Positions 20,294-32,120 of a stretch of DNA of 64,000 nucleotides are shown here, piece after piece. The notes under the pieces were generated by a model. It searched no databases and was not told the origin of the DNA. It saw only the letters and a list, made by a program, of their open reading frames with translations. The stretch comes from Heliopora coerulea (Eukaryota; Cnidaria; Anthozoa; Scleralcyonacea; Helioporidae): contig JASJOG010000098.1 in the NCBI GenBank assembly GCA_030142905.1, positions 311,001 to 375,000 of the forward strand. The letters run 5' to 3'. Both the position numbers and the translations under genes were made by a program. Position 1 is the stretch's first letter. Each line of letters opens with the position of its first letter.

Positions 20294-21045
20294 ATGACGG
20301 AAGGAGTTGTGGAAAACCCTCGTAGCATCGGAAAAGTTCAGAAATATGTCGCTGGAACCGACTGGGAGTCGTACATCGAACAACTGGACTTCTTCTTCAT
20401 CGCTAACAGTATCGACGACGCTAAAACAAAGAAAGCAGTTTTACTCACAAATATTCCTACAGAAATTACCAGCTTATCCGAGATTTAGTTGCACCGGTGA
20501 AACTTAAAGAAGAAGAGATCACCTACACTATTATCGTTGAGCGATTACAAAAACATCTCAAACCACAGAAATCAGCCCTGTTTGCGAGATACGATTTTGA
20601 TAATCGCCAAAGGAACCCTGGCGAGTCAGTGTCTGATTATGTAGCTGTGTTGAAGCACTTAGCGTCTGAGTGCAAATTTAGCGATGCCATGCGTCAAGAA
20701 CGGCTTCGCGATCGTGTTGTTTCTGGTATACGTGACAAGAGAATGATGAGTGAACTATTGAAAGTGGATTTAGACGATCTTACATTTGATAATGCTGTAA
20801 AAAAGTGCATTGCAATTGAGCAATCTTATAAGGATGTTCTAGCACTCCATGGAGAGCCAAAAGAAACTGTCAATAGCTTGTCTAATGTTAAAACCAGGCG
20901 TAATCGTAAATCAAAAAAAGAGAAAAGCAGGTTGAAGGAAGTAAACCTGAGGCTTCAACAACCTGTTATCGTTGTGAGGGTACACATGACGCCCAAAGTC
21001 GCCCTTACAAGAAGGAAAAATGCCATTATTGTAAAAAGGCTGGCC
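20294..21045 (+). pseudogene. Gypsy gag with frameshift
   Basis: Starts MTEGVVENPRS at 20294. The reading frame is lost near 20466-20470, where one base appears missing, and resumes in another frame. The rest is a Mag-type gag (RYDFDNRQRNPGESVSDYV, then LRDRVVSGIRD). A second shift near 20900 precedes two zinc knuckles. The first knuckle has Arg where the last Cys belongs; the second is intact (CHYCKKAGHLQKVC). Gag would package element RNA in the cytoplasm (family knowledge). Confidence 0.85.
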
Positions 21046-21047
21046 AT

Positions 21048-24000
21048 TTGCAAAAAGTGTGTCGTAAGAAAAAGGCGGCTGAACAGAAACCATCCTCAGT
21101 TCATGCTATTGATGATGTAACCGTTTCTATTGATGATGCAGTTGACTTGTATCACACTACTCCCAGCCAAGGTGACAGGAAGCCTGTTGTCATCCCTTTG
21201 TACATTGAAGGATCTAAAATTCCAATGGAGTTAGATACTGGATCTGCAGTGTCCATTGTCAGTGAAAGTGTGTATCAGAAATACCTTCGACATGTGCCAT
21301 TGAGAGAGACAACTCTCAAACTCCGTACCTACACTGGAGAGATTGTGAAACTTTCTGGAATCATCACCGTCACCGTAGAGTACAACGAGCAAAGAAAAGA
21401 ATTATCATTATATGTGATGAAAACACAGGGACCATGTCTGTTTTGTAGGGAGTGGCTCCAACACATTCGTTTAAACTGGCCTCTTTTTAAGTTGGACACG
21501 CCTTTAAACAACGCACAAGATGTACTTAACCGCCACTCCTCTGTCTTCTCTGATGGACTGGGCCAACTGAAGCAGATTAAAGCACACCTCACTGTAAAGG
21601 GAAATGCCAGTCCTACGTTTTGGAAACCACGTCCTATTGCCTTAGCTCGAAAACAGGCTGTGGAAAATGCTCTAGATGACCTAGAGGCCAAAGGTGTGAT
21701 TAAGAAAGTTACACATAGTGAGTGGGCAGCACCCATTGTGATCCCAGTAAAGAGAGATGGAACTATTCGAGTCTGCGGAGATTTTAAGGTTACCATAAAT
21801 CCTCACCTTAAAGTTGATGAGTATCCACTTCCTCGTATTGACGAGATTTATGCTAATCTCAGCGGAGGAAAGGAGTTCAGCGTCATAGATTTACGTCAAG
21901 TATACCTGCAGACGGAACTTAACGATGAATCTAAGCGATACCTGAATATCAACACCCATCGAGGTCTATACCAATATCAGCGTTTACCCTACGGAGTTGC
22001 ATCAGCACGGGCAATTTGGCAAAGAGCTATGGATCAGGTGCTTCAAGGTATCAAGGGTGTACAGTGCTACTTAGACGACATTATTATTACTGGGAAAACT
22101 AACTCGGAACAGTTGCAAACACTTGACAAAGTCTTGCAAAGATTAGAGGAATATGGTCTCAAGGCGAACAAGGGGAAATGTAAATTTCTTCAGGACTCTG
22201 TAGAATACCTGGGTCACGTAATCTCTGCTAAAGGCCTACACCAGGCACCCTCCAAAGTACAAGCCATAGTGGATATGCCAGCTCCAACTGATGTTACACA
22301 GCTGCGATCTTTCATTGGTATGGTGCAACATTACTCCAAGTTCTTACCAAACCTCTCAACTGCATTAGTACCTTTGAATCAGCTACTACACAAGGGTGTG
22401 GCCTGGCGTTGGACAGACCATAAAGAGAAATGTTTTCAGAGGGTTAAGAACTTACTACTAGAAAATAATGTTCCGGCACATTATGACCCTAACCTTCCCT
22501 TGTTAATGGCTAGCGATAGCTCTGTTTATGGACTGGGTGCAGTCTTGTCGCATCTGATGCCTGATGGCTCAGAGAAGCCAATCGCTTATGCTTCCCGGTC
22601 TCTATCTCAACGAGAGAAACAGTAAGCACAAATTGAAAAGGAGGCATTGTCTATCGTCTGGGGAGTCCGAAAGTTTCAAACGTACCTAGAAGGTCGGAAC
22701 TTTACTCTAGTAACGGATCACAAACCACTTAAGTATATCATGGATCCTGGTAAAGCGATTCCCGTCACAGCTGCAGCAAGACTCCAGCGATGGTGTTTGT
22801 TTCTTGGAGCGTTCTCCTACGATATTAAGTTTCGAGGAACATTGCAACATGCAAACTGTGATGGACTTTCTCGTCTACCCCTGGCTGTGTCCTCTCCAAA
22901 AACACCAGACGAAGCCGAAGTGTACCAGGTTACCGTAGTGGAAGCCCTACCAGTAAAGGAGAAAGACCTAAGGATTTTTACACGGAGGGACCCAGTACTT
23001 TCACGAGCACTGAAGCTAGCTCAATCAGGTTGGAGTACCGAAGACAGTGAACCAGAAGTAAAACCTTACCTGCAGCGCAAAGAAGAAATCTCAGTGCATC
23101 ATTGCGAGATCCTGATGTAGGGAACCAGAGTCATAGTACCCCAAAAACTAAGAGAAAGAGTTCTCCACACAATCCATGAAGGACATATCGGCATGGTCAA
23201 GATGAAAGGCTTAGCACGTGGCTACGTATGGTGGTCCAACCTTGACAAGGACATCGAGTCCAAAGCAAGGAGCTGTCAAGGATGCCAAGAATTAGCTAAA
23301 GACCCCAGAGCTGCACCATTACATCGTTGGGAGTATCCAGCTCAACCATGGCAAAGAATACAGATAGACTTCGCAGGACCGGTTCAAGGGAAGATGCTCC
23401 TGGTCTGCACGGACGCACACTCGAAGTGGCCAGAAATTGTCATCATGAAAGATACAACTGCCGCGGAGACTGTAGAAGTGCTACGTTCCATCTTCGCTAG
23501 GATGGGCCTTCCAGAACAGATTGTCTCTGACAATGAGTCGCAGTTCACTTCAGGTACCTTCAAGAGGTTTGTTAATGAAAATGGAATACGACACGTCAGG
23601 GGCGCGCCTTATCATCCCTCTACAAATGGTTTGGCGGAAAGATCTGTCCAGAGTTTTAAGCATGCGCTGAAAGCGGACAAGTCTGATTGATCCATGCAAC
23701 ACAAACTGGATAGGTTCTTGCTCGCTTATCGCACAGCACCCCATGCGACAACCGAAGTCAGCCCTGCAGAGCTGCTATTCGGAAGAAACCTGAGAACAAG
23801 ATTGGACCTCCTGATGCTTAATGTTAAAAGAAAGGTGGATGAAAAACTTTTGCAGGATGAAAGTAAACAGCTTACGGTGTTGTCAGAAGGCCAGAAGGTA
23901 TGGATAAGAAATTATCGTCCAGGTCCAAAATGGCTAATTGGAACCGTTTTAGAATAGCAAGGTCCGCTATTGTATAAGGTAGAAACTACAAACAACCAGA

Positions 24001-24266
24001 CCTGGAAACGCCATATAGAACAACTGAGATCCCGCGAGTCAAACGATTTACCACCCACTAGAGAAACCGAAGTATCTTTGGAAGAGGATTGTATTCCCAC
24101 TAAGGATACCACACCACCCGTTGCGACTGCAAGGGAACCAGGATCGTTGCGAGATGATTCACCAGAACCTCTTCAAGGACCGAGTACTGCTGATGCTCCC
24201 AGGACCACAAGGTCTGGAAGAGTTGTTAAGACCCCAGCCAAGTTTAAAGACTTTGACTTGACTTAG
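21048..24266 (+). pseudogene. Gypsy pol: protease, RT, RNase H, integrase, with four premature stops
   Basis: Protease Asp box LDTGSA (about 21235). RT at 21640-22120 with VIDLRQVYLQ, LPYGVASA and the catalytic YLDD. RNase H at 22500-22880 with ASDSSVYG and TDHKPLK. Integrase zinc finger (HEGHIG...CQGCQ, about 23175-23290) and core with DFAGPV, SDNESQF and the Glu of LAERSVQ (23360-23650), then a C-terminal tail to 24266. Stops fall at 22623 (TAA), 23118 (TAG), 23688 (TGA) and 23955 (TAG), each inside a conserved stretch, so the copy is not autonomous. Mag-like lineage is my best guess from the double-knuckle gag and domain order. Confidence 0.9.
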
Positions 24267-24344
24267 TGATGGTTACACCAAACTTTGAACATCGTTGTGT
24301 TAGGACTGTTTAGGCAATATTTTGTAAACTAAGCAGGGAGGAAT

Positions 24345-24488
24345 TGTTATGTATTGGGATACCTGTTTCTTTTATGGGTTTCCTGTGTAACATGTGACTG
24401 CAGTGTGGTAAAGGAAGAGAAAAACAAGCAGACCGCCCTCTCGTCTAGTTTACTTAGTTTATTGTTACCTAGGGACTAAAACGTAACA
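24345..24488 (+). repeat. 3' LTR of the young Gypsy element
   Basis: 144 bp, near-identical to 20087-20230. Preceded by the purine-rich tract AAGCAGGGAGGAAT at 24331-24344 and followed by the GGTTT duplication. Confidence 0.95.
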
Positions 24489-24493
24489 GGTTT

Positions 24494-24919
24494 GTATCGG
24501 TGTTAGAATTAATCTTTCAGTTAGTGCTATATTATGGTTTTTGGTGAGATTTAGGCTTTAGTTAATTGGTGGGATTTGATTTAGGATTAGGCTTGTACGA
24601 TTATTAGTTTTGTGGTTACGGCTTTTTGGGGGGTTAATAATTAAGTTGCCAACTAAAATAATATAAGTAAGCGTAAAATAATTTTAGAAGTATTTAAAAC
24701 TCAAAATTGATAAATATGATAAGAAATATAGTATAGTGAAAGTGAAATTAAAATTAAAATTAAAATGAAATATAAGTCAAAATTTAAATTGAAATGAAAA
24801 TTAACCTAAATTCAATTATATTCGATTAAAAGTAAATGAAGATAAAACCAAAATTATATGAGATTAAAATACCAAAAAGTAAAAGTGGAAAGGAATAAGG
24901 AAAATTCTAAAAAGAAATC
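24494..24919. other. AT-rich flank of the Gypsy element
   Basis: T/G-rich then A-rich low-complexity sequence, including AAATTAAAATTAAAATTAAAA near 24745. It looks like degenerate TTAGGG-like sequence at first (GATTTAGGATTAGGC). No gene. Confidence 0.4.
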
Positions 24920-24923
24920 AATT

Positions 24924-26425
24924 ACACCTTTTACTGTTTATTACCAGCTTATGTACTATCATTATCGCTAACATTAAACTCACAAACGCAAAAATGCACT
25001 CGTTTTAATGTATCGGCATTCATCAATGCTTTTGTCAAGCTCAATTAAAATATTTTTGCGTACAAGGTGACATTCATTAGCGTAGATACGCAACCGTGTG
25101 CATCAAAGGGCATTCTTTACTGCCAAAAGACGATCATTAACATAATTCTAGTATAAATTAGGGAGAATGAAATTTCAACTTCTCAAGATATTTCTCCGGT
25201 CTGTTGAAGGGTCTAGTTAAGGTTTTACCGAATTCGGAAATGCATAAAAAATAAGGGAATAAAACTGACATAATTCGTACATTAACTGAATTCGGTTATA
25301 CACCCATTCGCACCTCTTTTATTTCGCAAATATGTCGATGACTATTTTGCTATTTTTAGCTCAGCCGACCACATTTTATGTGTTCGGCTGAGCCCTTTCA
25401 AGAGTATCTTAACTCACAACATTGAAATATGTTTTGTAGTGCGATAGGGAAAAGTTCTATTCTATCTTTCTTGAACGTCTTAATTGATCGCCCACACAGC
25501 TTTAAACCTCTGTTTATCGGAAGCCCTCGTTCACCCGTTTGTTTATAAATTTTTATAGTTTTATTTCCTTATCTTTTAAACGTGGTTTTGTCTGCACCTT
25601 CATTTAACTGATACTATAAAATTCTCTCATTATACTAGATTTTTCCTGACAAGTATAATTTCAAGCTGTTAACCACTTTGATAACACGCATCAACTTTTA
25701 CATCTTAGGCAAAACATACTTTGCAATCAACGCTTAAAACAAAAGGTAGTACTTGACTGCATGAAAGCAATGATCACGAAGGTTTATTTAGCCGCAAAAC
25801 AGGTTTGTTTTTTTTCCGGGACGCGAAAGTTGATTTGTGTTAACAAAGTGCTGTGAACTAAAATACATGCTAAAATTCCATTTTGTCCTGCATTAGACTG
25901 GACAATTGTCTTCAGTTGCATAATCCAATGTTGTGTGTTAAGACAGTTCAGAAAGGGCTCAGCAGACAAGAACGTCGTGAGTAGAGCATTTTACATAGCC
26001 ACACAATCATCGAAATATTGGCGAAATAAAAGAGGTTGGAACTGTCTAACCAAATTCAATTTATGTACAAATTATGATAATTTTATTCGAATATCTTTTA
26101 TACATTTCGGGATTCCATGTAACCTTAAATCGACCCTGGAACAGACCGGAGAATTATCTTGCGTTATTGAAATTTTGTTATCGCTAAAGTATAGTAGAAT
26201 GGTGTTAATGGTCCTCTGTTGTCGCTATAGAATACCCTTTGATGTATATAGATACGTATGTACGAAAATGAATGTCACTTTCTATGTAATAAATGATAAT
26301 AGAATGTGACAGACGCGTTAATGAATGTCAATTGAATAAAATGAATGCATTTTCCCGTTAATAAGTTTGCGATTGGTGTTGATGACAGTATATTTTCCAG
26401 TAATTAACACAAAAAGGTGTATAAC
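24924..26425. mobile_element. Long-TIR DNA element, copy 1
   Basis: Terminal inverted repeats of about 250 bp (24924-25170 and 26165-26425). Both contain TACTATCATTAxCG, CATTCATTAGCGTAG and AACACCATTCTACTAT-like words, in opposite orientation. Ends read CACCTTTT...AAAAAGGTG flanked by TA, suggesting a TA target. The 1 kb interior has no recognisable transposase. A shorter relative lies at 45953-46857. Confidence 0.65.
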
Positions 26426-26528
26426 GAAACATAATCAAACTTAAATAAAACTTCACTTCACAACATCTGCATTTAAAAAAATTTAAAATAAAATTAAAAA
26501 CAAAATTTTCTCTTGAAAAGAACAACCC

Positions 26529-26680
26529 TGTTATGATCTGTGATATTTTTATTTATCCCAGCTTTGATGAACTCTCGTGAAAACTGGCTCGTCGTCTCAT
26601 GTTATAGTTCATTTGCTTTACATTAACTAGTTAGTTTGATATTAACAACTCCGAAGTATTAAGTATCGTATATCATTACA
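26529..26680 (-). repeat. 3' LTR of the old Gypsy element
   Basis: On the minus strand starts TGTAATGATATACG and ends CATAACA, 152 bp. Preceded on that strand by the purine tract AAAGAAAGGGGAGA. Matches 40170-40321 at about 90% identity. Confidence 0.88.
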
Positions 26681-26699
26681 TCTCCCCTTTCTTAAAAGT

Positions 26700-27893
26700 T
26701 TAACAAATTTGAATTAGAGAGTAAATACTGTTTAATCGTGTGTAAATGTCTAGGAATCTATCATAATAGTCAGGTGGTTTACTAACCCGTCCATAGCATG
26801 TGGCAACTGTAGTTGATTGTTTCCCAGAATCTGTTTTCGTTATTGGAGAACCGTTTTGTTTCTTAAGAATTTCTTTCTCCGTATTGTGACATTCTGCAAG
26901 TGGTACCTCGATCTCTGCGTTGGCTTGTATGAATGGTTCATTTGTTTGAAGTAGATCTCTTCTATTTCGTCTCAACACTCAGCCTTCTTCTGTTTGGACT
27001 TTGTAGGATCTGGGGTGTTGGTCTTGTTCAATCACTCTTGCTTTGACTGGCCATGAGCCGTCTTTATTTACTCGAACCGTTGATCCTTCTTTAAGTGATG
27101 GATGCTTCTTTGCTGCTCTGTCGTGGTATTTTTTTCGCTTGTCCATCAAGGTTGTTTTCTTTAGGAGGTATTTGTTGTTCTCATTTGGTGTCTGAGTGTA
27201 CTGTTGAAATGATGGAAGTCTTGTTCGAATCTTTCTTCCAAACAGTCGTTCAGCAGGCGACGGTCTTCCGTTAGGATCTGGGTATGCTCGATGTACTTGA
27301 ACTGCTATGTACGGATCTTCCCCCTTCTTAGTAGCTTTCTTGAGGAGCTGTTTGTAAGTTTGAACCTCTCGTTCTGCTATTCCGTTTGACTTTGGGTATT
27401 TTGGGCTTGATGTCGGGTGGATAAAGTCCCATTTTCGGGTAAATTCTTTAAATTCTTTGCTGCTGTATTGTGGTCCGTTATCAGAAATTACTTCGCGCGG
27501 TGTGCCAAGTCTTGAAAATATTGACTTCAGTTTCTGGATGACTTGTTTGCTGCTGGTGTTGTCCAACTTTGCTATTTCTGGGTGATTGGAGTAGTAATCG
27601 ACGACAATCACCAAGTCGTTGTTTTCATACTTGAATAGATCTGTTGTTACTTTCTCCCAAGGCTTCATAGGAAGATTGTGCGGCATCAGAGGCTCTTTTT
27701 GCTGGTACTTTGTATCTTCCTGGCATACGCTGCATCCTTTAATCATTTCCGCTAATTCCATGTTCATCCCAGACCAGAACAATGTTTCTCTAGCTCTGGA
27801 TTTACATTTCTCGACTCCCAGGTGTCCATCGTGTATATTCTCTTTCATGTACATTCTCATGGTCGAGGGAACTATCACTCGTTCTCCTTTCAT
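26700..27893 (-). pseudogene. Integrase of the old Gypsy element
   Basis: A 304-codon open stretch followed by one stop and 92 more codons. Zinc-binding HDGHLG...CSVCQE, catalytic core with TTDLF, SDNGPQYSS and the Glu of IAEREVQTY, then a GPY-type region and an acidic tail. This is the best preserved part of the element, with just one internal stop at about 26980. Confidence 0.88.
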
Positions 27894-28102
27894 GATGATT
27901 CCATTGGCTTCGGTGATTTCCTATCTAAATGGAAAATATGATGTAAGGTCTGCTGGAAGCTGTGCTTTGTGGTCTGGCCATCCATCTTTTAAGACATTGC
28001 TTAGCTTCTGTAGGACTTGGTCTTTAGCGGTTTCACGTTGAAATTTACTAAGCATCGTTTCGCATATCAGTAGATTGGATATTATCATGTGAACTTGGCT
28101 CT

Positions 28103-29434
28103 CTAAATTAAGTTCATCTTCTGGTAGTCGAGGTAGGTATGCTCTTGAAAGTGTGCCTGCAACGGGTAAGTTCTTTCCGGGTTATACTGTATTGTCATGT
28201 CGTATCTCTGGAGTTTTAATCTGAATCTCTGGATTCTTGGAGGGACACTTGCAATTGGTTTTGAGAAGATGGGTTGAAGAGGCTTCTGATCGGATTCTAT
28301 AACGAAAGGTTTGCGCATACGTAATGGTGGAATCGTTGAGTGTCAAACACGATTGCCAAAGTCTTTTTTTCGATCTGTGCATAGTTTTGTTCTGTTTTCG
28401 TCAGTGATCTGCTGGCATATGGTAATGGAGTCCAAGATTCATGCTTTTGCAGTAGAACTGCTCCTAAGCCATACTTTGATGCATCAACTGATATAATGAT
28501 TTGTAAATTAGGGTCGTGGTACTCGAGAGTGGGGCTTCATGATATTTCTTTCTTGAGCTGTTTAAGGACTTTATCTTGATGCTCGGTCTATTTCCATTCA
28601 GCGCTTGACTCTAATAGTTGTCGTAGACATGTTGTCTTGGATGAAAGATTTGAAATAAATTTTTCAAGATATGTGACTATTCCTAAAAATCTTTGTAGGT
28701 CCGACATGTTGGTTGGTATTGCCACGTTCGTGATCACTCTGATCTTTTTTGGTTCTGGCTTTACGCCTTGATCTGAGAATATGTGACCGATGAAAGTCAT
28801 TTCTGTGGTTCCAAAAACACATTTTCCTTGTTTAATTTCAAACCGGATTTATCAATTCTTCTGAGGACTTCCGAAAGGTAAACGTTGTGTTCTTCTCTGG
28901 TCGTTCCCCAAATGATGATGTCATCCTCAACATTTGCGTAGCTTTCAATGCCTTCGAGTATCTGGGTTATCTTCTTCTGGAACACTTTATTTGGACTTAA
29001 GATTCCAAAGGAAAGTCTCTTAAATTTGTACCTGCCAAAAGAGGTGTTAAACGTTAGGATCTTTGAGCTCTCTTCATCACCTTTTACTTGCGCAATATCT
29101 ACTTGACGCGCCTAACTTCGGAAAGAATTTTGCATCTGCCATTTCTACCATAATTGACTCGGCGTTACGTATTGGGTAGTGTTCTCTCTTTATTGCCTTA
29201 TTTAGATCATATGGATCAAGGCATATTCGCAGTTTTCCATTAGGCGTCTCGACCATAACTAGAGAATTCACCCAATCGATTGGTTGGTCTACTTTGTGAA
29301 TGATTTCGTTTTTTTTCCTTGTGTTCAAGTTTAGTTTTTAGTTTGTCTTTCAAATGGTATGGTACTTTACGAGGAAAGTGTACCACCGGCTTTGCATTTT
29401 TTTCAGACTGATGTGATGTTGTCCAGATAAGCAA
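28103..29434 (-). pseudogene. RT and RNase H of the old Gypsy element
   Basis: Pieces in several frames. RT: VDWPTDWVNSL-like start and KLRICLDPYDLNKAI (29080-29330), the catalytic box decayed to VEDD (28797-28985), thumb GHIFSDQGVKPEP (28588-28800). RNase H with SDQKPLQPIF (28103-28318). Numerous shifts and stops; a segment between 29077 and 28985 is scrambled. Confidence 0.8.
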
Positions 29435-29808
29435 CCAATATCTCCAAGCAATTGTGCATAATGTTGTGTAATGATTGAAGTTCGCTTTATTAGCATTACA
29501 ACTTTAATAAGATTGAGGCGTACACTTGTTGCCAGTCCTAGGATCGGAGACGGCTTGATTGGGACGACGAAGAACTGTATCCGATAATCAATCTTTCCTT
29601 TTGTTTTTTGTCGTAGTATGCACTTACCTGAGATTGGTATTTCTGTTCTATCATATACAAGTACCGTATTTATTCTAATAAACGCCCTCTATCTAATAAA
29701 CGCCCCTCCAACCCACTGAGATTTGTATTAAACGCCCCTCTCTTATAAACGCCCCCCCCTGAGATGATAAAATGACAAAGTCAACACTTCATATTTAAAC
29801 TTTTTATT

Positions 29809-30351
29809 TCATTTACATTCACTTTTAATAATGTAAGGACTTTCGTAGAGCAATGACTGTTCGTACTCGAATTCAAAATGAGTGTATTTGTCTCTAATTC
29901 GGGTCAGTTCTTGAAGAATTCTCGCACATGCTTTAGATTTGGTCCTACATAGGTAGATACCCGGAACTATTAGGCCTAGCTCTCGCTTCCTTTTCCCACA
30001 GACTTCTACTGAAACGGTGTTTTCTTGCGAAGCTTTAAGAAATGTTGCGATCAATCGTGAAAGTTGTATGGGAACATGGCCTACCAATCGCGCGTCAGCA
30101 CCATTTGCTGATTTCACACTGGTATACACACCAACTGCATTCGAGTCATACTCTGACGCTTCCGCCCGGTCGTCTTTCTCACAACTTAAGACTTCACCTA
30201 ATACTGGGGTCCACGTTTCTTTGTATACATGATGTCCTCGTATTGCTGTTTTAAATTTGATCTGAAACCACATTTCGTAACGAAAAGAGCAAGTAGTTCG
30301 TGCCATTGTCTTGAATGTTATAATTGAGCAATGCATTAACGCAAGCCGCAC
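29809..30351 (-). CDS. HIRAN-like domain protein encoded by the pogo-like element
   Basis: An intact ORF of 180 codons. Residues about 35-135 fit a HIRAN domain: AIRGHHVYKETW, PVLGEVLSCEKDD, the YDSNAVGVY core, RLVGHVPIQLSRL, then GLIVPGIYLC. HIRAN domains occur in the helicase-like factor HLTF/Rad5, where they bind 3' DNA ends at stalled forks, and as stand-alone proteins (family knowledge). It reads away from the transposase fragment across a 146-bp gap that could hold divergent promoters. The lack of stops beside a decayed transposase is notable. Function here is unknown; DNA-end recognition during transposition is a guess. Confidence 0.7.
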   Translation of the reverse strand: MRLALMHCSIITFKTMARTTCSFRYEMWFQIKFKTAIRGHHVYKETWTPVLGEVLSCEKDDRAEASEYDSNAVGVYTSVKSANGADARLVGHVPIQLSRLIATFLKASQENTVSVEVCGKRKRELGLIVPGIYLCRTKSKACARILQELTRIRDKYTHFEFEYEQSLLYESPYIIKSECK

Positions 30352-30497
30352 AACTGATAGTGTAATTGGAGATTGGCGGGTACCGGTAGCTACGAGGTGA
30401 AATTTAATAGTTTCAGCACAATCATGCTTTTGTGTTCATTCATTTTTCGGCTTTTCGCCAAGGTGAGTTTTAGACACACACTGTCACACATGAGTGG

Positions 30498-30860
30498 ATG
30501 AGCAATGGCATTCATCAATTTAAGTCAGGTGGAAATATAAAGCCACCGACAAGGAGAACCATTGTCCAGTGGGTTCTTGAAGCGTGGTCTCTGTTGTCGA
30601 CAGAAATCATTAAAAAATCCTTCAAGACATGTGTGCTTAACCTCCCAGTTGATGGATCCCAGGATAGCGATATCCATTGCTTTAAGGAAGGCCAGCCGTG
30701 TGCAGCAGGATCGACGTCACTTCAGTCTCAGCTATCACTTCTGGACGAAAGCGAACGCCCCGACCTTTTCAAAGACATCTCCGATTCGGACATTGAAGAT
30801 GCTGTAGACGAACATTTTACACTGGACGAGTCGGAAGACGATGACATTGATATTATGTAA
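30498..30860 (+). pseudogene. C-terminal fragment of a pogo/Tigger-type transposase
   Basis: The 120 codons match the end of pogo-family transposases: WMSNGIHQF, then RRTIVQWVLEAWSLL, IIKKSFKTC, a DGSQD motif, and a long acidic tail ending DESEDDDIDIM. The catalytic DDD core and the N-terminal helix-turn-helix that should precede it are absent, replaced by 146 bp leading into the HIRAN ORF. Identification rests on the W-x3-AW, SFK-C and acidic tail pattern. Confidence 0.7.
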
Positions 30861-31122
30861 ACATTCAGTAGTTACATGTTGCTACTACTACAGTATACTA
30901 ACTGCTATTGTTGTTATATTAATAAATATTTGCTCAATATATTTTGCTGCATTGCGTGAACATTTGTTTGCATTTTGTCCAGATTTTGTATTTCTGAGGT
31001 TATAATTATGAACTTTTGAAATAAACGCCTCTCTCTAACAAACGCCTCTCTCTAATAATCGCCCCCCTTCCGAAGTATTTTTTAAATAAACGCCCGGGGC
31101 GTTTATTAGAATAAATACGGTA

Positions 31123-32120
31123 GTTTCTCTTTCGTTTGGTGTAATTAGTGCTGTTTTGGAAGTCATTCAAATAGGCTTTGTGGAATTACATTGGCTTGTG
31201 TTCCTGTATCGATTTTGTATTCGACGAGTAATCCAGATGTATCAGTTGATACGGTCCATGTATTCAAGTCATGTTGCTTCCCATACATTTGGACTTTATG
31301 GCGCGCGTTTACTTCTTGTGTAAGGGAGTGGCTTTTTCATTTCTATTCGCTGTTGATGGTGCCAATATGTAGGTTGTCTACACCTTCAATACTTTCTTTA
31401 CTAGACTGGCAGTTATCTCTTGAATTGATTTTGTTTATTTGGTTTGATAGACATATTCTTGCAAAATGATTGCGCTTTCCAAATTTCTAACATAATTTCC
31501 CATAGGCTGGACAGCGTCCTTTGTCATGTTGACTTTCACGGTATCGACAAATTTTTCTTTGGTTATCTCGCTTTCTTTGATTTATCTTGTTTACCTCTGT
31601 TTTGCGGTTTGTCCTTTCAGTGGCATAGTTGGTCGACTTGATTTGGCGACGTTTCAGACTGCATTTCTTCCGACTGCTTCTTTGTTTCTTCAGTTGTTCT
31701 GCAAATGCCCATTGCTTTATCAAGTGTCAGGTCGGGTTCTCGCAGTAATCTTTCTTGCACTCTCGCATCCCTCACTCCAGCGACAATTCGGTCCCTTATG
31801 AGGCTCTCCATTAGTAGTCCAAATTCGCAATGAGTGCTTTTCAGTTTCAGTTCAGTGACATAGTCGTCAATGTTCTGTCCTTCGCTTTGGTTATATTAGA
31901 AAAACTTGTATCTTAGGTATGGATTGTTCTTTTTGGGATTCAAGTATTCATCAAATTTTCTTAGTACTGGTTCCAATTTCAGGCCATCTTCTTCGTTTTC
32001 GATGGTAAAGGTGTAATAAATTTCTTGCACTCTTTCTCCAATTGTCGTTAGAGGTCTGGAAGTTTTGACATCTTTATCTTTATCGTTCGACTCTATGGTA
32101 GTCATGTGGAATTTGAATTC
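31123..32120 (-). pseudogene. Gag and protease of the old Gypsy element, upstream part
   Basis: Minus strand: gag helices (MTTIESNDKDKD at 32105, then LEPVLRKFDEYLNP; SLIRDRIVAGVRDARVQERLL at about 31800), a decayed zinc knuckle near 31530, and a protease box IDTGTQANVIPQ near 31200. The frame is broken in at least four places. The gag N-terminus lies 7.9 kb away, beyond the LINE insertion, at about 40118-40055. Confidence 0.78.

Larger units (their letters stand above)
20087..24488 (+). mobile_element. Gypsy LTR retrotransposon, young, with TSD GGTTT
   Basis: Complete element of 4402 bp. LTRs of 144 bp each start TGTTATG and end CGTAACA and differ at three positions (about 2%). The 5-bp duplication GGTTT is present at 20082-20086 and 24489-24493. 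A primer-binding-like stretch (TGGCGACGATTACGGG) follows the 5' LTR and a purine tract (GCAGGGAGGAAT) precedes the 3' LTR. Order gag, zinc knuckles, protease, RT, RNase H, integrase is that of Gypsy/Metaviridae. Despite the young LTRs the coding frame has a gag frameshift and at least four stops. Confidence 0.95.
29664..31120. mobile_element. pogo-like DNA element carrying a HIRAN-domain ORF, TA target site
   Basis: The ends are perfect inverted repeats, CCGTATTTATTCTAATAAA on the left and its complement on the right, directly flanked by TA on both sides (29662-29663 and 31121-31122). Subterminal tandem words of AATAAACGCCCCTCT type follow at both ends. Two divergent ORFs lie inside: a HIRAN-like protein on the minus strand and the C-terminal end of a pogo-type transposase on the plus strand. 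The transposase DNA-binding and DDE core are deleted. The insert splits the pol frame of the old Gypsy element just after its protease. Confidence 0.8.

Noticed and set aside
26700..27893. Intact integrase as a domesticated host gene
   Set aside because: It is in frame and order with the rest of a decayed Gypsy element, next to its purine tract and LTR, and has an internal stop.
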